From positions 31,280,986 to 31,344,985 of the forward strand of contig CM073905.1 of the NCBI GenBank assembly GCA_037176705.1: a DNA stretch of 64,000 nt, in the 5' to 3' direction. Source of the stretch: Molossus alvarezi. Taxonomy: Eukaryota > Chordata > Mammalia > Chiroptera > Molossidae. Of this stretch, positions 36,201 through 48,200 are shown piece after piece (the stretch's first letter is position 1; each line of letters begins with the position of its first letter). The notes below the pieces were generated by a model. It ran no database searches. It was not told where the DNA came from and saw only the letters and a list, made by a program, of their open reading frames with translations. The position numbers were made by a program, and so were the translations under genes.

Positions 36201-39200
36201 GAGTAGCCTGCCCGTGGCATCTTAGGTAGAACTTGGAGCTAGAATTGAAACCGGCACCCCATCTGTGCTGGGCCCTCCCTTTTCTTCCCATCAGACTGGA
36301 GGCTCTGAGCAAAGACCAGACCAAGTCCTACCTGCCCCCAGTCAAGCAGGGAACAGTGCACAGCCCAGAGCGGATGCTTCTGGACGCATCACACAGCAGT
36401 CCTCCCCACCCCCGTCTGTAGTTTTGCTTTCTGCATTTCAGTTACCAGTGGTTAACCACTGGAAGACTCCAGAAATAAACAATTCATAAGTTTTATTTAT
36501 TTATTACTTTTAATCCTCACCCAAGGATATTTTTCTATTTATCTTCAGATAGAGTGGGAGGGAGAGAGGGAGAAAATGGGAGAGAGAGAGAACCATTGAC
36601 GTGAGAGGGGCACGCTGACTGGCTGCCTCCTGCACAACCAGGGCCAGGGACAAACTGCAACTGAGGTACGTGCCCTTGGCCAAAATCGAACCCGCAACTC
36701 ATTGGTCTGCGGGCTGACACTCTACCGTTGAGCCAGACCGGCCAGGGCGACAATTCATGTCTTAAATGGCATGCCGTTCGGAGTAGCATGATGACGTCTC
36801 ACGCCATCCCTCCGGGTCCCACCTGGGAAGTGAATCATGCCTCGTCCAGCATTTCCACGCTGAGGGTGCTACCTGCCTGTCAGTCCCTTAGCAGACATCT
36901 GGTTATAAGATCAACTGCTGAGATACTGCAGTGCTTGAATTCAAGTGACCCTTATTTTACTTAAAAATGGCCCCCAAGTGCAAGATTAGTGATGCTGCTC
37001 ACTTGGATGAGAAGTGCGACCTTTATCACAGGTATGTATATATAGGAAAAAACAGGGTATGTAAGGTTCGGTGCTATCCACAGATTCAGGCATCCACTGG
37101 GGACCTTGGAACATATCCCCTGTGGATAAGGGGGGGCTACTATACTCTGTTGGGCTGGTGGAAAGAGGTTCAAAACCGACACTTTCTTATTATGGTAGCG
37201 TAAAAATGAACAGGTCTATTTTTTCAATTTTATTTTTAAAAACCTATTTCTACTTACAATAAACGTCTTTAAAGAGCTAGCGCAGGGCAAAATCAATGAA
37301 AACAATCTATTTCGGCAATCCCTCACAGTCCTCTCCGGGCCCTTCCACACCGAGCCCGGTCCCGCGGGATTCTTTTTTTTTTTTTTTTTTTATCCTCACC
37401 CGAGGATATTTTTCCATTTTTTGTACAGATAGAGTGGGAGGGAGAGAGAGAGAGAAACATCGACGTGAAGGGACACATCGAGTGGCTGCCACCCTCACGA
37501 CCAACCAGGGCCGGGGACAAACTGCAACCGAAGTACGTGCCCTTAGCGGGAACCGAACCCGGGTCTCTCCGGACCGCAGGCCGACGCTCTAACCGCTGAG
37601 CCAAACCGGCCAGGGCACCCGCGGGATTCTTGACGTCCACGTTTCAGTGCCCGTTCACGTTCTAAGACGGGCAGAGGCTGGCAGCCCTGAGCCCCCTTCT
37701 CTGCCTCGGCTCTGCCCTTCCCTGGGGACGCCACAGGCTGCTTGGATGACGTCCATGCTCTTATGCTTCTGGGATCGCAATAAACCAAGATCTATCTGCC
37801 TCCACTTTGCGTTCTAGCTCAGAGACACCAGCTGGTATTGAATTCACGGATCTGGGTTTCAGTTTCCCGTGTTAGTGCTTTTTCTGCATCGGCATTGGCA
37901 GGAGAGGCAGTGCAAAAGTGTTTCTCCGGATTAACCACCCATGTATTTATAATGCATGCTTGAACAAACTGCTATAACTTTATTGTCAGCTTTGCTGCTT
38001 GTCAGGCATCAGCACCCATAGGTATAAGTAACTCATCATAAAAGGATAATATGAATGATATGATTATGTTCAATGTTTCATGCTTTCCCAGGTCTTGTCC
38101 ATGTATTCTCACATTTGGCCTCACTAATAATTAGCCTGTTCAGGTGGGTAAGGCAACTTACTGGGTCTTTAGTGGGTGGGTTCCAATTTCACAAGTGAGC
38201 AAACCAAGGGAGTCTCAAAGGGGTTCCATGATTGGCCACAGGGCACAAAGCTGGTAAGTCACAGGACTAGGGCTTTCTGACATTGGCCATAGACCCAAAT
38301 CCTGGGAAGATTCAAGCTGGCTGTTAAGGGTTACCTACTGGCACCAAGACTCATCAGAAAGGGCTTCAGTAAGCCTGTGTCCTCACCTGTGAAATGGGGA
38401 CAGCAATACCCTGTGGGACGGTATCACTTACAAACACCCCGAGACCACTGATACCCACAGGAAGGGGGCTCAGCTCCGCTGAACCTTCCACTAAGTCTCT
38501 CTCTCTCTCTCTCTTTCTCTCGGTGCTGCAGGTCTGACCCAGCCCTGGTCTGATGGGGGCACAGAGGGCTGGGCTTGTGCCTGTGATGATGCCCAGAGAA
38601 AGACACGAGCTGGAAATTCATCCACAGTTCTGGGAAACTCCACCTCCTGGAGCTTCCACCAGGATCTTGAAATTCCGGGCCAGACAACTAATGCAGTGTG
38701 CGAGATGCGAGCTGATGCCCCGAACTGCTTTTAGGGGGTGGCCCCAGAACGTGGCAAGAGGGCTCATCCCTCACAGGCAATTTTCAAAAGAGACGTCCAT
38801 GATCTGAAAGCTTGGCTCGAGTTTCAACCTCGTTCTAGAAGCCCTGCTGGTCAGCCCGCCCCCCCCAGCCACTACGTGGGCGCTAGAAAATCATGTGTGG
38901 GGCTTGCGTTATATTCCTCGAGAGCAGGTAGGCTGTGAGTTACGACACGACCGAGTTGGTGCCCTGCTTTCCAGGGAAGGGTTGTGGGTCCTAAGCCCGA
39001 CGAAGTCGCCCGCCTTCCCCCTGGGGGCCACACTGCCCTGCTCACCTGTTGTACAGCTGCTGGGAACTGAACGTATAGAGCACATACAGGGTGTTCCCCG
39101 CCAGGAAGGCCAAGATCCACAAGATGACCAGCACCGACCTCTTCTCCTGCAGACAAAAAGCGAGAGATCTGCAGGAATGCTGCAAAGCCGGGGTGCCCGT

Positions 39201-42200
39201 GGCGGTCCACTCCAGAACGTCTTCTGACAAGTGACAGCTCTTCCCTTGCTCAGAGGTTTGGAGGGAGCAGGGTAATGGTTAAAGGAAGGGCACTGGCGTC
39301 TCCTTCCCACTGGAACCCAAGGGAGTCACCGAGGAGGTGACAGAAATGTGGAAACCTGCCTAGAGACCTACCTGGAAAGGCAGGACAGCAAAGATTCTGG
39401 AGCTGGAAGCCCATGTTCAAACCCTGGACAAGTTACTGAACTCTTCCCTTTCCTTTCCTCATCTGTGAAATGGGTCTACATTGCCTCTCTCTCACAGCGT
39501 TGTGAGAATTAACGTGCACACACGCTTAGTGCCTGACCTGCAGTGAATGTCAGGGCACGTTTCTTGTCTGAACCGAGGCACAGAGAGGTCAAGTCACTCT
39601 TGCTCATTTGAAAATGGGGGTTCTGTTAAGGATGAAGTAAAATTCATAAATGTGAACATTCGGTCTGGTTCGGGCTCAGGTTTCAGGCTTGCTCAATGGT
39701 AGGACCTGGTATTCAGACTTCACAACGCAGTGGACGACTCTGGAAACTCTTGTTCTCGCTTTTGCTAGCACGGCCCTTGGGGCGACTGCCCTGGCCCGGC
39801 CATTCGATGTGGGGCAGGTTTACTGGATTCAGTGCAGACCCGTGCACTAGGCTGCCAAAGCCCTGCACCGTTCGGCCTCTGCTCTTTCTGCAGCCTCGCT
39901 CCTGTTCAGTCCCCAGGACGACAAGCTGGAAAGCCTTCTCGGTTTGCTGTTTCCCAGAAGCTTCTCGGCCTGAGAGCAATCCCAGGAAATTTCTGGAGGA
40001 GGCGCCAGGCTGGCGTGTCCCCGCCCGTGCACCCTGGGAGACATACACAGACCCCCGTGCTGCTGCTTCTGAAAAGCTCGTCGCTTCCTGGACCAGGGCG
40101 GCTGCCTTGCTGGAACAGGATGAGGTCATATCTTTCCCAGTGTAACCTTCCCTGCGGTTTCGGTAAATGCTCCGCTGTCTCCAGACACAGCTCAGTGCTC
40201 CACGCACCCTTATGACGCATGTTTCCAGAGGAGACAAAATAAATGCATCTCCATCCACCCATTATTCCAGGAGCAGTCAAGGTTAACGACCCTAGAAACC
40301 ACCTCCAACCAACCAACTGCTCTTATCAATGTGATTACTCCACTTGGCAGCCCATTTTACCCCAATAAATAATGGATTCCAGTTGAGTCCTCTGTAAATC
40401 CAAACCAAAGGTGGAAGAGAAAGAGGGAATTAGTAATGCCCCGAGAAGCCAGACTCTGACGGACAAAGGGGGTAGTTCTTTAGTAGTAAGCTGAGATTCC
40501 TAAACTTACTGAGGGTTGTGGAGACTCTCTTTCACAGAATATATGTGCAGACAGGCAAAACATCACCTGTGTCTTCACTTCATAGGTCTCAGGAACCCCT
40601 GGAAGCTTGTCCATGGATATAGCATCCTCTTACCCCACAAAATTCAAGCCAAGGCACCATTTGGATGTTACTACATTTGAGAAACAGCCAGCCCCCACAG
40701 CCTCTCATTATGGTGTTGATCAACAGCCCATTCTAATAGCAGCAGAAAGGGGTTTGCAGGAAGAAGAGACAAAGGGTCAGGAAGAACCTCTGACTCCATG
40801 CCCAACTCTGGACTTCAATTGGTTTGGGTCAAATGGAGACTGAGCTGTCCTCCAAGCCTCATGGAGACTCAGGAGCGTTTGCAAAAGCAGATGGTCCTGA
40901 AGAAGGACCAGAGAGGATGGTGGTTGTTATGGGGTCTCATGCACAGTACAAAGCATAGGCTTGTTAGAAAACAGCTCGATTAAATGTTACCTATATTCCA
41001 GGCACTGGGCTAAACACCTTCTCTGCACTATCTCATTTAATCCTCTCTCAGGGTATGAGAAGTCAGTGTGAAGAGTTTCTTTTCCAGAGGCGGCACCTGG
41101 GGCAGAGGTTACTGAGGTGACCTGTCTAAGAGCTCGTAGGTGGGTGGAGCTGGGATTTGAACCTGGGCAAGCACAGCCTGTGGGCTCGATGCCCGGCTTC
41201 CTGTCTGGATGCCCCCACATGCACTGGCTATGCGAACTCAGGCAAGGAACATAGCATCTCGGAGCTATTGCTTCCTATTGGAAAAAACGAGTCTGCCTCC
41301 CCTCCCCCCCAGGTTGCTGGGACAACTCTGCAAGATGAACTGTGCATGGTTCGTGCTCAGCAAATATTAGAGGGCATCTAGGATGATAGCGGTGAAGCTG
41401 TAGGACCACCCAGCCGTGCCAGCAGGATGGCCTTAACCATGGGGGAGGGTTGGAAGTGAGCTAACCATGGGGAGGGTTGGAAGAGTTGAATGCCAGGATA
41501 CAGGTAAAGGGGCTGGGTTGGGAGGACACTGCTTAGAAGGATGGCACATCAAAGGATCTGCCCAGGGGTAGGCAGAAGAATGGCCGCCCAAAGCTGTCCC
41601 TATCCTAATCCCTACAACCTGTGGCTATGTTAGGTCACATGGCAAAGGGGAATTAAGGCTGCAGGTGGAATAATGGTCCCACATCAGCTGATCTTGAGAT
41701 GGGGAGACACTGTGGATTATTCAGGTAGACCCAACGTCATCACAAGGGTCCCCAAAGGTGGAAGAGGGAGACAGGAGGGGAGAGTCAGAGGGGGATGCGA
41801 CTAGGGAACGATGGTCACAAGAGAGGAAATGGTCCTGGCTCAAAACCGAGGACGGGGCCAGGAGCCAAAGGCTGGGCGACCTTCAGAAGCTGGAAGGGCC
41901 AGGAAACACTCTCTACTCTCCAGAAGAACAGTCCTGTTGACACCCCGACCACAGTGCAGAGGCTCAGACTTCTGATCGACAGAACTGGAAGATAATCAAC
42001 TGATGCTGTTTTAAGCCACTAAGCTGTGGTCATTTGTTACAGCAGCCCTAGGAGACGAACTCACCAGGTGACTCACCTTCAGAGAGACCTGTTCTCGGAG
42101 CGTGGAGTTGGCGTAGGCGAAGGTGGTAGCCATCCCGATGCACACGGCGATGCCTGTGGGACAGAGAGGGCCTTGGTTTGCTCGGGATGGTGAGCCCCCC

Positions 42201-45200
42201 TGGCTGGTGCGGCTCAGCGGATAGAGTGCTGTCCCATGGACTGAGAGGTCCCAGTTCGATTCCTGGTCAGGGCACATGCCCAGGTTGTGGGCTGCATCCC
42301 CAATAGGGGGCGTGCAGGAGGCAGTCGATGGATGCTTCTCTCTCACATCGATGTTTCCATCTCTCTCTTCCTTCCTCTCTCTCTAAAAGACCAATAAAAA
42401 CTTGTAAAAAAAATTAAAATATGAAAAGGCTCAGCAATTAGAGCATCGGCCCAGGGACTGAAGGCTTACAGGTTTGATTCCCAGCCCTGGTCGGGGTTGT
42501 GCGGGAGACAATCAATTGATGTGTCTCTCTCATATCAATGTTTCTCTCTCTCTCTCCCCTCCTCCCTTCCACTCTATCTAAAAATCAATTAAAAAATATC
42601 CTCAGATGAGGATTAATTAAAAAAAAAAAGGCACATCCCAGGCCCTCTTAGAGTTAGACTAACCTCAGAAGAGAGAGAACATCTCACATCTGGGGGGATC
42701 TGGGCCCAGTCCACTTCTGGGACCCCCAAGCCACTCCTGAGTCTAGGCCTCTGACATAGAGATGGGCCACTTTGGGGCATTTTACAGAATCTGGTTTGGA
42801 GCATGGGCTGTGTAGTCTGGTAAAATCTGGGTTCAAATCCTGCCTCTGACACCTCCTCTGTGTGGCTTAGGCTATCACTGTACTTCTCTGAGTCCCCTTT
42901 TCTCATCTATAAAATGGGCAGAATAATAACAGTACTTACCTCATGAAGGATAACTTAGGGGCCATAATTACCCTTTGTGCTCTGCTTCATCCATCAGAGG
43001 AAAGAAAAATCCTCCAAACGGACCTGTTTTTTGTTTTTGGTTCATCCTCACCCAAGGATATTATTTTTCACTGATTTTTGATAAAGTGGGAGAGGGAGGG
43101 GGTGAGAGACATCGATGTGAGACACATTGATTGAGTGCCTCCAGCACAACCACTACCAGGGCCGGCGATTAAACCTGCAACCCAGGCACATGCCCTTGAC
43201 CAGGAATCAAACCCGAGACCCTTCGGTCTGTGGGCCGATGCTCTAACCACGGAGCCACACGGGCCAGGGCCACTTTTACTTTCTTAATAGTTCGTGTCCT
43301 GCGGGTATTTTTCTGCCTCTACTTTGTCAAAGATGTATTTCTTCATTGGAAATATATAAAATAAAAACTGGTAACTCTACAATCCCTCCTCTTGTCTTCT
43401 TTGAGTAAAAAGCAAACAAACAAGCCTGCCAACTGAAAGAGAAAAGGACCATTACTGAGAATAAGTTTAAGTTCTGAGTTTGCCGGAATGCGAGACACAA
43501 GGGGGCCCAGCCGGTGTGGCTCAGTGGATTAAGTGAAAAGGGGAACACACTGACTTCATTTCTAGGAAAGGACAGGGAGGGGCTGCCATGCTAGCACCCC
43601 AACAAGGAAGGTGGGAACCACCAGAAAGGGGCAGATAGAACACAGAGAATGGCCTCATCTCCTCTAGATACTGTCTACGGGACGCAGCAGGACATGAGAT
43701 CATTTGTGACACAATTCCTACTGTGGGACTAAAACACCAGCCTACTGCTCTCCGAGGCACAGCGACACCACGCTCTGATGCCAATAAGTAGCAATAACAA
43801 CAACAACAGTGGACTAGCGGACCGTTTATTGAACGTCAAGCACGTGTCTGGTTCTAGGCTAATCATTTTATGAGTCATTATCTTACTTCCTAAGACTAAC
43901 AACAGGTAGCATTTATTGAGGACTTGCTCTGTGCCAGGTTCTGTTAAGAGTTTTACGTGTACTGACAAGGAAATTAATAACCTACACCTGCACAGCACTG
44001 TCCTGAGTGCTTGACACATAGCGACTCATTTAACCTCACTGCAGTCTCACGAGGTATGTCTTATTCCAATCCTCATTTTACGGATGAGGCACAGAGAGGT
44101 TAAAAAACGTATCCAGGGTCACACAGCTAGGAAGGGGCAGAGCCTGAGTTCAGCCCCAATTAGACTGAACTCTTTAGTTACTACATTTCAGTGCCTCACA
44201 CCAACCCAAACAGCTAAAGGAGCTTCCATCACAACCCTCACTGGACAGACGAGGAAACAGATGCTCGGAGAAGGTGAGTGACTTGCCTGAAGTCACAAGC
44301 CGAGAGCACCAGGATTTGAACCCAGGTCTGACTCAGAAGCCCACACTCTTAAGCACTCTGCATGGTGAGGGCCTCTGCGGCCTTTCCCTGGCATTTAGGA
44401 CGGAGAGCCCCCTGCCCGGCAGCTGAAGTCCCCATGTCCCCGGGACTCACCGAGCTTATGCTGGAAGCACAGCTTGGCCAGGAGGATCAGGATGAAGGGC
44501 AGCCCTTTCTGGAGCCAGCAGACCACGGCCTTCAGCTCGGACAGGGCAGGGGCCGGAGTGCCCGGCTGCTCGTCGGCCCCCTCGTCCGAGTGCCCACGGT
44601 GGTCCCCACCCACGTGCTGCAGCAGGGAGCCCCCGCGGTGGCCGCCGTGGTGGAAGTGGTGGTGGGGCTGGCGATGGTGGTAGGGGCCCCCCTCACCCCG
44701 GCCTCCACCTTCCTCCCTGGATGCTGGCATCTGGATGAACACGTCCCCACCGCTGGCAGAGGACCCCAGCACCAGGCTGGACGGGAACGGGGGGGCGGGA
44801 AGGCTGCCTGCTGGGAGGCCGGAGAGGCCAGAGAAGAGCGCTGGTGGGGAGGCCGCTTCTGCCTTCAGACTCTCGAAGACGCCGCCTTCATCCACGCTGG
44901 CCTCGGAGCTGAGCGCCTGGCTGCGGTTTCTGGGCCGGAAGGGAAGAAAAAGCCCCACCCAGTCAGGCAGATGGAGAGAGTCACCCAGCGAAGACTGGGG
45001 GACAAATAACAGTGTCAATAATGTTATAAGCTGAATCATGTCGACCCACAAGCTGCTGCGTTGAAGCCCTAACGCCCAGGACCTCAGAGTGTGACTGTGT
45101 TTGGAGGCAGGATCTTTGCAGAAGTGACTGAGGGAAAATGAGGTCATTAGGACAGGCCCTCATCCAATATGACCGGTGTCCTTACAAGAAGAGGACACAG

Positions 45201-48200
45201 GGAGAAGCTGGCCATCCACAGGGAAGGTGAGAGGCCTCAGAAGAAACCAACGCTGAAAATACCCTGATCTCCTTGATCTCGGACACCCAGCCTCCAGAAC
45301 TGTGAAAAAATACATTTCTGTTGTTTAAGGCCCACGGCAAACTCATACAAATAATAACAGTACGAGGGTCACAATCTTCAGTGAAAATGTACTATGTACC
45401 AGTTTTTTAAGTGCTTTCCACTGATTAACTCATTAAACCCTCCTATCAACCCTGAGAATTAAAGTCCTACTAAAACTTCCTTTGAGCTCTGGCTGGTTTG
45501 GCTCAGAGGTTGGAGCATCGGCCCACAGACCAAAGGGTTAGCAGGTTTGATTCCCGGTCAAGGGCACATACCTGGTTGCAGGTTTGATCCCCGGCCTGGG
45601 TTGAGGTTGTGCAGGAGGCAACCAATTGATGTGTCTTTCTCACATTGATGTTTCTATTTCTTTCTCTCTCTCTCTCCCTTGCCCTCCCTCCCTTCCACTC
45701 TAAAAAAATCAATAGGAAAATATTCTTGGGTGAAGATTAAAAAACAAAACAATCCCCATTTAACAGATCAAGAAACTGAGTCAGAGAGAGAGAGAAAGAG
45801 TGTAAACTGTCCTGAGTTGCACAGCTGGTCAGGGATGAAATGGGGCACTCAGACCCAGGCAGACTAACTCTGGGGCCCACTTTCTTGACTGCTACACTTT
45901 ACTGAAGAGGAAGCAGAGTTCTGTGATTCCAAAACAACCAATCTCAGGAACCCAGGGACCCCTGGCTCAGTCATCTTCAAGTTCAATGACTCCCAGTTCC
46001 CAGGGGGGTCCAGTCTTGGTCACGGCTGGTATTTAGAGGGCCGCAGACATCATGGGAAGAAGACTTAACAGAAAAGCCCACATGTGAACCCCAACGCCAC
46101 TCTTCCTACTTTTAACAACCCTGTACTCAGTGTTCTCTTCTGAAAAATGGGTCTAAACACCATTTATTCATAGAATTCCTGTGGGATCAAATTTCTAATA
46201 TACTTTTCAATGGACCAGACACACAGTAGGTGTTCAATAAATGGGAGCTATTATTTCTAGTGCCTATGGGAAGACCCCCGGGGCCAATGGCCTTTTCTAG
46301 TTGCAAGATCGGACCTCTTGTACGGACATCAGGCAAAGGAGTATGTGGCCACTGACACAGAAACAGAGAGCCCAGAGTTCACCCCCCCTGGAATGGAAAA
46401 GCCCAGAACTGGGTGCACTTTCCCCACAAACACCGTACCCCAGAGTTCTCGATGCCATCACTTTTCACTCGGGCTTGCCCTCTCTTCAAATGGAATCACA
46501 ACTTGGAAACTCAGTCTACACATCAGACACAGTGGAGCTGGTTTGCTCCATGCACATGGCAGAGGGAGGGGCAAAGAGCCTCCCTACCCCCTCTCACCCT
46601 CCAGTAGGGCCCTGGAGGCACCTCCACAGACCCCTATGGAACCCCAAATATGTCACCAGCTTACTGAAAGACAGAGTTAAGTTCCATTCATCCTCTGGAC
46701 CCTCAACCCAAGGCACACAGTAGGTGCTTACTAAATATATGCTAGCTCTCATCCAGACACAAATCGGCAGCGGGTGGGAGGCTTCGGGGGAGTTATACAC
46801 ATCTTTCACACTGGACCCTGTATGCCCTATTTTCCACTCAGAGACCAGGGTGCACTGTAAAAAGCATATATTTGATTATTTCACTCTCCTGCTAAAAGGG
46901 CTTCCCATTCTAAACTCCTTCCTGAAGCCTCAGATAAACCCTACAGATAGCGAATGATAGCATTCCCATTACACAGATAAGAAACTGAGGCTCAGAGAGA
47001 CGACCTGGTCAGACACTTTGGATTACCTAGCCCCAAACTCCAATCGCATTGCATGCCCTTCTCTCACTACCCAAGACTTCCTACTGCAGAGCCTTTGCAC
47101 AGTCTGTCCCTTTCAATGGATGTCACCCTGTCCCACCATGGTACCTATGCTCATATCCTCAGACTTCGGCTGAAATCTCTCTTCCTTGGTGGAGCCTGCC
47201 CTACCTTGTGCTCCTCCTTCCCCTTCCCCCGCCCAAATGATGTCTCCTGACTCCTAGTTCTCATTGCATCCTGACCTCAGCTTCATGGAACTGATCACAA
47301 ATCATCACTCACTGCTTACCTGTGGCTCTCAACTCTCTACCTGGCTGCACACTACAATCACTCAGGGGAGCTTTTGAAAAATACAGGTTCATGGAACCCA
47401 GCACTGAACCAACACCTTTGGGGATAGGGCTTGGCATCTCTGTATCTTCAGAGCCCGCTGGTGATTCCAATATGCAGAAAACACTGAAAACAGCATGTTA
47501 GACTGGGCCCTGTGGCAAGAAGTCAAAGATCATGATTGTTTGCCCCATTGTAGATCTGTACTACCCAGCACAATGTACCTGGTACACAGAATAAGCTCAA
47601 GAAATAGTGTTAGAATAAATGAATGAATGAGTGTACTAAAGGCTCTGAGAAGGTCTGTGATTGGAAAAATTAATTTTGCTGAAACCCGGTGTTTCCCAAA
47701 CTTATTTCACCATGGAATTCTTTTTTCCTGTGGAAAACCTATGAATGTATAATAGAACATCCTGTGAAACCCAGCAGGGGAAATGCCGGTCAGAGAAATC
47801 TCAGGGTGGGTTACTCTGGCTTCAAAATCTTGACCTGGGGGTAAGTAACCACAAACCTTGTGCAAGGGAGGGGAATTTGAAGATGGCTACCTACTCCCCT
47901 ACCATCTGGCCCATCTCTGCTGCCTCCAAAATCGCAGGAAATGTGTGGTCCTACTCCCCTGGGTGTGGCAAGACAATAAAGATAATATTAACAATGACAA
48001 CAACAACTGACACCATGGCTATGATCCTCCAGGGGCCTCCAGCTTTTTCTGCACTTCAAGGAGCTAAGCTAAGAAAGAAGGAGTCCTGGCAGGTGCCCGC
48101 ACTGGCCCACATGGGGGCCACCCTCTCTCTCCTGCTGTCCCACGAGGACCTAGAAAGTCTTCCTGGCCCCCTTAAGCTCGCCAACACTCCGAGTTCACTG

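Noticed and set aside
36967..37203. 78-residue open frame starting [11 protein letters not shown]
   Set aside because: A decayed Tigger transposase start fused to the element's 3' end, not a gene.
39713..40258. 181-residue open frame on minus and 149-residue frame on plus over the same bases
   Set aside because: Overlapping on both strands in GC-rich intron, no family resemblance, no exon signals tied to RNFT2.
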